Assembly: GCA_019637395.1 (NCBI GenBank)
Contig: JAHBVR010000021.1
Span: 62,001-126,000, forward strand
Source of the DNA: Vulcanimicrobiota bacterium
GTDB taxonomy: Bacteria > Vulcanimicrobiota > Xenobia > Xenobiales > JADMJV01
DNA: 64,000 nucleotides
Direction: 5' to 3'
Each line of letters opens with the position of its first letter. Position 1 is the first letter of the stretch. Shown here one piece after another: positions 45,343 to 52,900 of this stretch. The notes under the pieces are model-generated. The model worked only from the letters and a program-made list of their open reading frames with translations, was not told the DNA's origin and did not search any database. The position numbers were made by a program, and so were the translations under genes.

Positions 45343-46065
45343 ATGAAAAAGTACCTTAAAGCCGAGTATGTAACCAATGGGAAGCTACCGGCCATCCAGG
45401 CGAAACTGGCGGAGTATGCCGCCTCCGACAAGTGGGGCAGCAATCGTTCGTGCTTCGGGTGCTTGCTTTGCTTTCTGGGCTTCTTTGTGCTGGGGCCGAT
45501 CGCACCCATCATCGGAATCCTGGTCTTTCTCTATTACAACCGCTATGATACCGAAGATCGGCGCTATCAACTGCCCACCCAGTTGTTGCAGGCTTTGAGC
45601 GGCCAATTGGATCCTCAGAAAGATATGTTGCTGCGGGTGGACTTTCGGGAGAGCCTGGCCGATCCGTTTATCACCGCTAAAAGTGACAGTCCGCCCAAGA
45701 TGAAGGAATACTCCCACAACTGGCTGGAGTTGCAGATGTATACCCGGCGCGGCCAGCGCCTGTGCGTCAAGATCACGCGGGTCGGCCGGGAAGTCGTGCG
45801 CGGCTCCGGCAAAGGCGAGACTAAGGAGCATTCCTATGCCGAAGTGGCGGCCATGAGCGTGGAGAATTTCGACCGGGGTTCGCGCGAGGCCATCAGGCTG
45901 GCCTTACCGGACTCGGTCAAGTTCACCCGTCTGCTCGGCGGCACTACGGGCGCGGCGGTGGCGATGCAGGGCGTCGGTGCTCAGCAGGGAGCGGGCGGAG
46001 GGGGCATTGCCGCCTTTGATGGAACCGATCTGGCGGCTTTTTTCGAATTTGCCCTAAAACAATAG
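45343..46065 (+). CDS. Membrane-anchored protein of unknown function
   Basis: 240 residues. A polar 35-residue N-terminus precedes a Cys-rich hydrophobic hairpin (about 36-66, CFGCLLCFLGFFVLGP... IIGILVFLYYN). About 120 soluble residues (LPTQLLQALSGQLDP, NWLELQMYTRRGQRLCVKITR) follow, then a Gly/Ala-rich end. No family recognised. It is followed 43 nt later by a Gln/Tyr-rich secreted protein gene. Confidence 0.6.
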   Translation: MKKYLKAEYVTNGKLPAIQAKLAEYAASDKWGSNRSCFGCLLCFLGFFVLGPIAPIIGILVFLYYNRYDTEDRRYQLPTQLLQALSGQLDPQKDMLLRVDFRESLADPFITAKSDSPPKMKEYSHNWLELQMYTRRGQRLCVKITRVGREVVRGSGKGETKEHSYAEVAAMSVENFDRGSREAIRLALPDSVKFTRLLGGTTGAAVAMQGVGAQQGAGGGGIAAFDGTDLAAFFEFALKQ

Positions 46066-46108
46066 ATTGGTAGTACTTTCGTAGTACTCGACCGGATAGG
46101 GTAGACCC

Positions 46109-46708
46109 ATGAGAAAACTGATTACGCTAATCGCACTCGCACTTTCTACCAACGCCTGGGCCCAGTACGGTGACTTCACCAACATGGATATGACCCGGCT
46201 GTACAACCAGCACGTGCAGCAGACGAACGCTTACTTTCAGAACCGCACCCAGCAGATGGTCCAGAGCAATATGACTAACCCCCAGGTTCAATACGCCTAC
46301 CAACAGTACCTCGCTCAGGGCGGGCAGGCCAGTTTTGAACAGTTCGCTTATATGTATGCGGCTACCGGCGGTTTTTCTCAGCAGGGCATCCAGAACTACA
46401 ATCAGACCACTCAGAACATCAATGCCCAGCAGCGGAATGCCTGGAACGGCTACCAGCAGGCTCAGCAGCAGCGTCAGCAGGCCGTCCAGGATTGGCAGAA
46501 CGGATATTACCGCAATCAGGCCGAAGCCGGCTATAACCTCAACGGCCAGGCCACCTACGCCACGCCGGCCGGGCCTCAGGTGCTCCATTACAACAATCAG
46601 CCCGGCTATTACCAGCAAAATGGACAAAACTACTATATGGATCCCAGTGGTAACTACTACTACGTGTATCCGAATGGCACCGTCCAGCCCCTTCAACGAG
46701 GTTGGTAA
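46109..46708 (+). CDS. Secreted Gln/Asn/Tyr-rich low-complexity protein
   Basis: 199 residues. MRKLITLIALALSTNAWAQ is a signal peptide. The mature chain is dominated by Gln, Asn, Tyr, Gly and Ala, for example NAWNGYQQAQQQRQQAVQDW and QPGYYQQNGQNYYMDPSGNY, with almost no hydrophobic core. Composition is prion- or matrix-like and would favour a surface or matrix role; that is inference. GGATAGGGTA upstream (46091-46100) could serve as -10 region or ribosome site. Confidence 0.65.
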   Translation: MRKLITLIALALSTNAWAQYGDFTNMDMTRLYNQHVQQTNAYFQNRTQQMVQSNMTNPQVQYAYQQYLAQGGQASFEQFAYMYAATGGFSQQGIQNYNQTTQNINAQQRNAWNGYQQAQQQRQQAVQDWQNGYYRNQAEAGYNLNGQATYATPAGPQVLHYNNQPGYYQQNGQNYYMDPSGNYYYVYPNGTVQPLQRGW

Positions 46709-46828
46709 AGAACTGTTCAGGAAATTGTTACATAAATTTGGGCCGTGTTAGGTCTGTTTAACGGTGCCTCCGTATATTGAACTCAAGCACCGCAGCCGCG
46801 TAGCTGGGGCAGTTCGGAGGATACAGTT

Positions 46829-46993
46829 ATGAATCAGATGCAGCGTTTTGAAGTTTTGGAATGCACCCTGGAAACGGAGCACGACTCCTGGGTGGCCGAG
46901 CAGTTTGGCTTCGTTCCTCTGCCCGAGGGCGAGATGTTGCCCAGCCTGGTCAACCTGGCCGGCGTCAGCCACCTGGTTCAAGGCAAGCGCTAA
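46829..46993 (+). CDS. Small acidic protein, 54 residues
   Basis: ATG 46829 follows GGAGG with 8-nt spacing and starts MNQMQRFEVLECTLET, continuing to VSHLVQGKR and a TAA at 46991. No signal peptide or membrane segment is seen. Codon use resembles its neighbours, and a good ribosome-binding site in a stretch with no other gene argues that it is real. Function unknown. Confidence 0.6.
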   Translation: MNQMQRFEVLECTLETEHDSWVAEQFGFVPLPEGEMLPSLVNLAGVSHLVQGKR

Positions 46994-47090
46994 ATTTGGG
47001 GGATTAAGATCCCGGTGCTGAGGGACGTCTGTCGGCGGCCCGAGAGCCTTCCGCCCCCTACAATAGGGAAAGAAACGGAGGACGGGATTC

Positions 47091-47399
47091 ATGAAGGTCT
47101 TGAAAGTTTGTTTATTGGCCACTCTGCTGGCCGTGGGCGCCCAGGCCGCGCCCAAGACGCAGGCCCAGCGCAACCACGAGCGGGCGCAGTTGCGAGCCGC
47201 TCAGCGCGAGGCGGCCCGCAACAGCCCTGATGCCAAGGCGCGCCAACGTACCCGTGAGCATGAGGCCGATAGAAAAGCGACGGCCAAGCGCCATCGTCAC
47301 GATAACAGCACCGGCGACGACATCGTGCGCAACGCCGAAGAAGCCGGAGATAACATTGTGGATACCGGCAAGGACATTCGCGACTGGTTCGGATTCTAA
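47091..47399 (+). CDS. Small secreted basic protein
   Basis: 102 residues. MKVLKVCLLATLLAVGAQA is a signal peptide with cleavage after AQA. The mature 82 residues are Arg/Ala/Gln-rich and helical (NHERAQLRAAQREAARN), ending DIRDWFGF. GGAGG lies 9 nt before the ATG and TACAAT at 47059 may be a -10 element. An intrinsic terminator follows the stop codon. Function unknown. Confidence 0.65.
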   Translation: MKVLKVCLLATLLAVGAQAAPKTQAQRNHERAQLRAAQREAARNSPDAKARQRTREHEADRKATAKRHRHDNSTGDDIVRNAEEAGDNIVDTGKDIRDWFGF

Positions 47400-47411
47400 G
47401 CGGAGCTCTTC

Positions 47412-47439
47412 AGGATCCCGTTACGACGGGGTCCTTTTT
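47412..47439 (+). terminator. Intrinsic terminator
   Basis: AGGATCCCG (47412-47420) pairs with CGGGGTCCT (47427-47435) with one G.U, loop TTACGA, followed by TTTTG. It lies 12 nt after the stop of the small secreted protein gene and overlaps the end of the convergent DedA gene. Confidence 0.8.
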
Positions 47440-47936
47440 GTGTACGCCAGCACTTGAATGAGAAGCAGCAAGCCCACCGCCAGAGCGATGAGCTGCCCCA
47501 AGCTGAGCCATTGGGAAAGTACGTTGCCGCAGACCGAGTAGGTCACTGTATAGAGCAGTGCGCTGGCCAGGTCCCAGGCAAAAAAGCGACCCCAGGGCAC
47601 GCCGGTCATTCCGGCCAGCGGCACCACCGTGGCCGGAACGCCGGGAATGAAGCGCCCTGTAAGTAAAAGGCTCGGTCCATGTTGACGGAAGCGGGCGGCC
47701 AGTCGCTCGGGAGCTCGCGGCCCCAGCCGGCGACCCAGAAAAAACCAGGGTTGTTCGCCCAGCAGGATGCCCAGCGGGCAGGCCACAATCAATGCCGGCC
47801 AGGCAATCAGTCCCTGGCGAGCCAGGCTGCCGGCCGCCATGAGCAGTACTCCCAGAGGGCACGGAAAGTTGATGCCATAGAGGAACCCCGCCGCCAACAG
47901 GCTGACGGATCCGTAGTGCAGCAACCAGCTTTCCAC
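47421..47936 (-). CDS. DedA/SNARE-associated family membrane protein
   Basis: 171 residues with five or six hydrophobic segments. The family signature is present as GRFIPGVPATVVPLAGM, and an earlier ACPLGILLGEQPWFFLGRRLG matches the E/D...YxxGRxxG element. DedA proteins are inner-membrane transporters linked to undecaprenyl phosphate or phospholipid flipping and to proton-motive force. The GTG start shares one base with the stop of the upstream glycerophosphodiesterase gene, so both are co-translated. Confidence 0.88.
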   Translation of the reverse strand: MESWLLHYGSVSLLAAGFLYGINFPCPLGVLLMAAGSLARQGLIAWPALIVACPLGILLGEQPWFFLGRRLGPRAPERLAARFRQHGPSLLLTGRFIPGVPATVVPLAGMTGVPWGRFFAWDLASALLYTVTYSVCGNVLSQWLSLGQLIALAVGLLLLIQVLAYTKRTPS

Positions 47937-48820
47937 TAGGCGTGGGGGGAAAGCAGCATTCCAGCCAGCTCGCCGGCGTCGTCGGTGGTGATGGCGTCGA
48001 CGCCCAGTTCCAGCATGTGCTTGAGATCCTTTTCCTCGTTGACGGTCCAGGCGTTGACCTTCATGCCGGCTTCGTGGGCCTTCTCCACGTATTCGGCGTC
48101 GACCGCGCTGAAATGCGGGCCCAGGTAGGTAACGCCCAGTTCCGCTCTGGTCTGTTTGGGATCCAATTCCTTACCCGAGTAGAGGTAGCCGGTGGTCAGT
48201 CCGGGTTCTAGCTGATGCAACGTTTTAAGGGAAGTTTCGTCGAAGGAGATGACCACCGCCCGCTCTTCGGTGCCGGAGTTTTGCAGCTGGTCGATGAGAA
48301 CCTGTTCGATGCCCAGGTGACGCCCGCCGTGAGGATGCTTGATTTCGATGATAAACTTGCAGTCCGGGAGCGCCAGCACGTCGCTTAGCATGGGCACGCC
48401 CAGAGCGCGTAGTTCCTGGCTGGACATTTCGCGCACCACGCCGGGGACGCCGTAGGTGCGATCCAGGGTGTCATCATGGTTGACGGCCAGGTCGCCGTCG
48501 GCGGTCAGGTGGACGTCCAGTTCGATGGCCCCGGCGCCGTCGGCCAGAGCCTGGCGGAACGCCTCCAGACTGTTCTCCCTGGCATGGTCGGTTTCGCCGC
48601 GATGAGCCACCACCAGCGGAGGCTGTGTCTGCACCTGGGCCTGGACCACTCCCACTGCGGAAGCCAGCAGTCCCAGTGCGCCCAATCCGATCAGTCCCCA
48701 GCTTGGACCCGAGTGGCTGGCCCCGGCTTCAAAACGGTCGTTGGGCAGGTTGGGCCGGGCCGTTGGCCGCCTCGGCACGGGGCTGAGCAAATGCAGTTTG
48801 GATTGGTTGATCTGGTTCAT
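47936..48820 (-). CDS. Glycerophosphodiester phosphodiesterase with D-x-F leader
   Basis: The GDPD domain (about 68-290) has VVAHRG, RENSLEAF, IELDVHLTADGDLAVNHDD and a C-terminal AWTVNEEKDL, including the metal-binding Glu/Asp and the catalytic His of HRG and NHDD. It hydrolyses glycerophosphodiesters to glycerol 3-phosphate and alcohol. The first 66 residues are an unusual leader: polar, with LPNDRFEAG (26-34), then a hydrophobic segment (41-60) and QAQVQTQ. The enzyme is likely membrane-anchored or exported. ATG 48820 has GAGGGAG directly adjacent; GTG 48844 is an alternative. Confidence 0.88.
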   Translation of the reverse strand: MNQINQSKLHLLSPVPRRPTARPNLPNDRFEAGASHSGPSWGLIGLGALGLLASAVGVVQAQVQTQPPLVVAHRGETDHARENSLEAFRQALADGAGAIELDVHLTADGDLAVNHDDTLDRTYGVPGVVREMSSQELRALGVPMLSDVLALPDCKFIIEIKHPHGGRHLGIEQVLIDQLQNSGTEERAVVISFDETSLKTLHQLEPGLTTGYLYSGKELDPKQTRAELGVTYLGPHFSAVDAEYVEKAHEAGMKVNAWTVNEEKDLKHMLELGVDAITTDDAGELAGMLLSPHA

Positions 48821-48912
48821 CTCCCTCAGACTAAGTGAAAGCACTCCGCTCGGGTACCCCTATTTTGTTACCGGCAGGTTAGGGATGTTAAAAGTTGTGG
48901 TAGTTTTCCCCC

Positions 48913-50484
48913 ATGGTCCAACCGGAACAGATTGGAATTTATCAGGTGGTGCGCGAGTTGGGCCGTGGCGCCATGGGTGTGGTTTATCTGTGTGTCCACC
49001 CTGGCCTGGGCCGGCAGGTGGCCGTCAAGGTCCTCTCCGCGCAAGTGGCGGGGGAGGCGGATTTCCTCGAACGCTTTCGCCGCGAAGGGGAAATGGCCGC
49101 GCGCTTGCGCCACCCCAACATCGTGCAGGTCCATGATTTCTCCAACGATGGCGATACCTATTTCATCGTCATGGAGTATCTCGGTTCGCAGACTCTGAAG
49201 AGCGGCGCCCGGCCTTTGCCCGAGGCCCTTCGCCTGATCGATCAGCTGTTGGCGGCGCTCGAGCACGCTCACGAGCGCGGCGTCATCCACCGGGACTTGA
49301 AGCCCTCGAATATCCTGGTGACCGATAGCGGGGAGATTGCCCTGACGGATTTCGGTATTGCTTATAGCGCAGCCAATCAGAAACTGACGCGCACGGGCAC
49401 GGCCATGGGTACGCCTGAGTATATGGCGCCCGAACAGTTTGACGGTAAATCCGACGCTCGCACCGACCTGTATGCGGTGGGCATCATTTTCTATGAGATG
49501 TTGACGGGTTTTACTCCGTTTCACGCCGATACGCTCACCGAAGTCATGAAGAACCAGGTGATGAAGATCCAGGCGTCTCTCTCGGAAGTGGATTTCACCA
49601 TTCCGGCGGCGATTTCCAATCTCGTCGATAAAGCTCTCAGCAAGGAGCCGCGCGACCGTTACCAGAGCGCTCGCGACATGCGTGAAGCCTTGAAGCTGGC
49701 GCAGGTGGCTCCGGCGGCTCCCGTGCCGGCTCCGCCCGCGCAGGCACCCGCGCGCCAGCGTTCCGGTTCGGATAGGCGGGGACTGGCGGTGCTTCTGCTC
49801 ACTCTGCTGATCCTGAGCGCCTGGACGCGGCTTCACCGCCATCGCCAAAACCGGCCGCCGGTCCGGCCCGTTGTCACCCCTGCCAGTGCCGAAGTGGTGA
49901 TTCACGACGAGCCGACGCCTGTGAGCACTGCCACTCCGGTGGCGCCCGAGACACAGACGCCCACTCCTGAAATGGCTTTGACCGAGACGCCGGAGGTGGC
50001 ACCCGATATGCCCGAAGCCCCACCGGTGTCCGCCCAATTGCCGTTGGAGGGGGCGATCCGCCCCGGCCTCGGCGTGGCCAACCTGAACCTTGGCGCCAGT
50101 CCGCAGCAGGTGGAGAGCCTCTGGGGAGCGCCCGACTCAAGCTTTGAGGAGGGGGGCAAGTTGCACTGGTCGTACTCGGGAGAGAACGATGAGAGCCAAG
50201 CCTTCGCGCTGGTTTTTGAGGCGGGCGTGCTGGTGGAGATCAACGTTTACGCGCCCAAGTTCTCGATCGAGAGTCATCCCGATCTGACCATGGGCGTCAA
50301 GGTGGAGAAGGTGCGCCAGGAACTCCCCAGTCCGTCCAGTGACAGCGGCGCCACCCTCGACTACAACGAAATGGGACTCTATTTCTACTTCCATAACCGC
50401 GGTTCGCGCACGCTGGCGCGTTATGGAGAGCATGGCTGCGAGGCCATCCGCGTCTACCTTCCCGGCGCGACATCTGCTCAGTAG
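48913..50484 (+). CDS. Membrane Ser/Thr kinase with an SmpA/BamE-like external region
   Basis: 523 residues. The kinase spans 8-265: GRGAMG (18-23), Lys39, HRDLKPSN (Asp128), DFG (146-148) and APEQ. A Pro/Arg-rich linker leads to one transmembrane segment (about 290-304) and a Pro/Thr/Glu-rich stalk (310-370). The last 140 residues hold two tandem segments like LGASPQQVESLWGAPDSS and TMGVKVEKVRQELPSPSSD, the GxxxxxVxxxxGxP pattern of SmpA/BamE-like folds. There are no PASTA repeats. The external domain is presumably the sensor. ATG 48913 has no strong ribosome site. Confidence 0.93.
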   Translation: MVQPEQIGIYQVVRELGRGAMGVVYLCVHPGLGRQVAVKVLSAQVAGEADFLERFRREGEMAARLRHPNIVQVHDFSNDGDTYFIVMEYLGSQTLKSGARPLPEALRLIDQLLAALEHAHERGVIHRDLKPSNILVTDSGEIALTDFGIAYSAANQKLTRTGTAMGTPEYMAPEQFDGKSDARTDLYAVGIIFYEMLTGFTPFHADTLTEVMKNQVMKIQASLSEVDFTIPAAISNLVDKALSKEPRDRYQSARDMREALKLAQVAPAAPVPAPPAQAPARQRSGSDRRGLAVLLLTLLILSAWTRLHRHRQNRPPVRPVVTPASAEVVIHDEPTPVSTATPVAPETQTPTPEMALTETPEVAPDMPEAPPVSAQLPLEGAIRPGLGVANLNLGASPQQVESLWGAPDSSFEEGGKLHWSYSGENDESQAFALVFEAGVLVEINVYAPKFSIESHPDLTMGVKVEKVRQELPSPSSDSGATLDYNEMGLYFYFHNRGSRTLARYGEHGCEAIRVYLPGATSAQ

Positions 50485-50566
50485 GACTGCGGTACCGGGG
50501 GTTGGAGTAGCCTTTCCCCGGTCGTCCGCTGGCCTGAGCGCCTACAGTGGAGTCAGGAGGTGAAGC

Positions 50567-50848
50567 ATGCGAAAGGTATTGTTCACCATGGTTATACTGA
50601 GCGGGGTCAGCTTCGCTCAAGAAGCGACTCCCATCATCACTCCCGACACCCGGGCCGTGGTCAAGGCGGCCGACCTGCCGGAAATGCAGGGAATTCCCGA
50701 ATTCTCGGAACGTTCCAATTTTATGTCCCTGGCTGGTAGCCTGCGCTATCGCGCCTATGAGCACTCCGGCGAATGGCTGACTCGCGAGCAGTCGGTAGCC
50801 GCCCTGAGTGAACAGGTGGAAGCCAGCGTCGAGAGCGCCAATCGCTGA
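50567..50848 (+). CDS. Small secreted protein
   Basis: 93 residues with signal peptide MRKVLFTMVILSGVSFAQ. The mature part is acidic with SLRYRAYEHSGEWLTREQ and a helical end. AGGAGGTGA lies 4 nt before the ATG. TACAGT at about 50535 may be a -10 element. No family recognised. It converges on the DUF2807 gene. Confidence 0.6.
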   Translation: MRKVLFTMVILSGVSFAQEATPIITPDTRAVVKAADLPEMQGIPEFSERSNFMSLAGSLRYRAYEHSGEWLTREQSVAALSEQVEASVESANR

Positions 50849-50858
50849 GTCAAGTCCA

Positions 50859-51548
50859 TCATCCGGGGCTGATTTTGCCGATTCCGGTGACGACTTGATT
50901 GACTTTGGGGTTACCGAAATAGGTTACGCCGCCGACGCCGCTGAGATTGGCGTCCAGGGTGGCGGTGGCATTGACGGCGGCGTTGCCGGTGCCGCTCATT
51001 TTGAGCGTGACCGCTTCCGCCTGGAGCGCTTTGGCATCCAGGTTGCCTGCTCCGGACCCTTGCACGTTCAGGTTCTTGACCTGGCCCGCGGCGACCACGT
51101 TGACCGCGCCCCCAAGATCAAGGGTCAGTTGCTCGATCTGCAGACCTGCTAACTGGAGTTGTCCGGCGCCGGCTGCCAGCAATACCAGGCGGGGCCCGTG
51201 GATGTCGCTTAGACTGACTTTGCCGGCACCGCTCCAGTCAAGCCTGTCGAGGCCCTTCAGGGTCAGCTTGTAATCAATATCCTTACTTGGTTTGAGATGA
51301 GCGCCGGATTTCTGATCCAGGGTCAGGACGTCACCTTGCAGGCGCGTGTCCAGGTAGGGGAGCAGATTGTCATCGGTGGTAATGCTCAAAGTGTCGGCGT
51401 TGCCCTGGTTGATCTGCAACTGACCGAAGCCGAAGAATTTTACCGTCTTGGCACCGCTGGGCGGCATGGTGGTGGTCTTGAGCTGACCAGAGCCCACGAT
51501 GGATTGTCCACAGCCCACCAGCAGTAAGGCGAAAAGCAATTTTTTCAT
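50859..51548 (-). CDS. Lipoprotein with head-GIN (DUF2807) domain
   Basis: 229 residues. MKKLLFALLLVGCGQS is a lipoprotein signal with lipobox LVGC. The mature part is a regular right-handed beta structure with repeated LxLxGxGxxxL elements (DWSGAGKVSL, LLAAGAGQLQL, LNVQGSGAGNLDA, LKMSGTGNAAV, LSGVGGVTYFG), typical of DUF2807 proteins that are often envelope-anchored. Function of the family is unknown. Confidence 0.85.
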   Translation of the reverse strand: MKKLLFALLLVGCGQSIVGSGQLKTTTMPPSGAKTVKFFGFGQLQINQGNADTLSITTDDNLLPYLDTRLQGDVLTLDQKSGAHLKPSKDIDYKLTLKGLDRLDWSGAGKVSLSDIHGPRLVLLAAGAGQLQLAGLQIEQLTLDLGGAVNVVAAGQVKNLNVQGSGAGNLDAKALQAEAVTLKMSGTGNAAVNATATLDANLSGVGGVTYFGNPKVNQVVTGIGKISPG

Positions 51549-51606
51549 AGGGGCGGTTTCCCGACGGAAAGATGGTTTCCTCGGCCTCCGCGTAGAACCG
51601 TGGGTC

Positions 51607-51984
51607 ATGCATAAAGGATCTTGTCTATGCGGGGCGGTGACCTTCGAAGTCAGCGTGCCTTTGCCCGGCCCGGACGTTTGCCATTGCAGTCAGTGCCGGA
51701 AGTTCTCGGGGCATTGTTTCGCTTCCAGCGACGTGCCCAAAGCTGCCGTAACCATTCAGGGAGCCGAGAAAGTGAGCTGGTACAGCGGCCAGAAGGCGCG
51801 GCGCGGCTTTTGCTCCCTTTGCGGCTCATCGCTTTTCTGGGATCCGCTCCATCATGATTGGATCGGCCTGGCCATGGGCGCTTTCGATACGCCCACCAAG
51901 ACTCAGGTGCGTATCCACATCCACGTGGCCAGCAAAGGCGACTACTACGAGATTAAGGATGGCCTACCGCAGAATCCGCATTGA
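51607..51984 (+). CDS. GFA/CENP-V family zinc protein
   Basis: 125 residues with zinc-binding cysteines CLC (6,8), CHCSQC (25,27,30) and CSLC (69,72) in the order typical of the GFA (Gfa/CENP-V) fold. The family includes glutathione-dependent formaldehyde-activating enzymes, but most members are uncharacterised. The ATG at 51607 diverges from the lipoprotein gene with 58 bp between. The last 32 nt overlap the convergent ADP-ribosylglycohydrolase gene. Confidence 0.9.
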   Translation: MHKGSCLCGAVTFEVSVPLPGPDVCHCSQCRKFSGHCFASSDVPKAAVTIQGAEKVSWYSGQKARRGFCSLCGSSLFWDPLHHDWIGLAMGAFDTPTKTQVRIHIHVASKGDYYEIKDGLPQNPH

Positions 51985-52843
51985 AAGGAATGGGTTCACA
52001 GCAGGCCCACCAATCCTCGGGCAGTGGACGGGCCGCCCCCAGGATACCGCCCACGATGGCGCAAGTGGTGTCGCGATCGCCCAAACCCTCCACCGTCTTC
52101 CAGAGGGCTTCCTGGAAGTCCCCGCCGTAGTGACCGGCGCACCACAGGGAGTAGGGAACCGTATCTGAGGAAAGCACTTCGCTGCCGTTGCCCAGAGTCT
52201 TGACGACTTCACTGAGGGGGGTCTCGGCGGGCAGATTCAGTGCTTTCTCGAGGCCATGGCGGGTTGCTCCTGCTGGCGTTCGTTTCCGGACTTCGTCCAA
52301 CAGCTCCCGGCCCGATAGCCCTCGTAGGACCAGCGCCGCGGCCAGGGCGACCGCGATTGCTCCGGCGATTCCGTCCGGATGGGCGTGGGTGATCTCGGCA
52401 GAGAGCCGAGCTTGCTGGACCACCTTCTCCAAATCCTGGTAAAAGAAAGCGCCCACCGGGGCCACTCGCATGGCGGCACCGTTACCGCAAGAGCCTTCGC
52501 CGCCAAACAGATCGGCGGCTGCCTGGCGCCAGCCGCGGCAGGCGGAAATGGCGGAAAGTACGTCGTGAGCTCCTCGCCCGTAGCCGCGGCCTGGCTCGAG
52601 GCGGTGTTCGGCGGCAAAAGATAGCGCCAATTCTTCCTGGTGGATTTGTCCGTGGTCACGCAACACGCGATAAACCGACAGAGCCATAGCTGTATCGTCG
52701 GTCCATTCCCAGGGGGCCACGGGCAGGTAGCGCAGGCGGATACAGTTCCAGGCATGGCCCCGGTCTCCAAAAAAACGCTCTCCGAAGGCATCTCCCAGGG
52801 CTAAACCGCGTAAACTAGCGTAGGCTCTCTCGAGATTGCTCAT
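51953..52843 (-). CDS. ADP-ribosylglycohydrolase family protein
   Basis: 296 residues. GLALGDAFGERFFG, EWTDDTAMALSVYRVL, GNGAAMRVAPVG, THAHPDGIAGAIAVA and GDRDTTCAIVGGILGA are the metal- and ADP-ribose-binding motifs of the DraG/ARH family. Such enzymes cleave ADP-ribose from arginine or other side chains. The protein is cytoplasmic. ATG 52843 starts the conserved domain (MSNLERAYASLRGL). The target cannot be read; no DraT-like ADP-ribosyltransferase is in the window. Confidence 0.92.
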   Translation of the reverse strand: MSNLERAYASLRGLALGDAFGERFFGDRGHAWNCIRLRYLPVAPWEWTDDTAMALSVYRVLRDHGQIHQEELALSFAAEHRLEPGRGYGRGAHDVLSAISACRGWRQAAADLFGGEGSCGNGAAMRVAPVGAFFYQDLEKVVQQARLSAEITHAHPDGIAGAIAVALAAALVLRGLSGRELLDEVRKRTPAGATRHGLEKALNLPAETPLSEVVKTLGNGSEVLSSDTVPYSLWCAGHYGGDFQEALWKTVEGLGDRDTTCAIVGGILGAARPLPEDWWACCEPIPFNADSAVGHP

Positions 52844-52900
52844 CGGCCAGCTTTCGCGTTTATTGGGGGGCTTTCTTCTTGAAAGACGAACTGGGCGGGA

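Noticed and set aside
46829-46993. Toxin-antitoxin module with the neighbouring small genes
   Set aside because: The neighbours carry signal peptides and no toxin or antitoxin motif is visible.
48913-50484. PASTA-type PknB orthologue
   Set aside because: No PASTA repeats; the external domain differs and no cell-division genes are adjacent.
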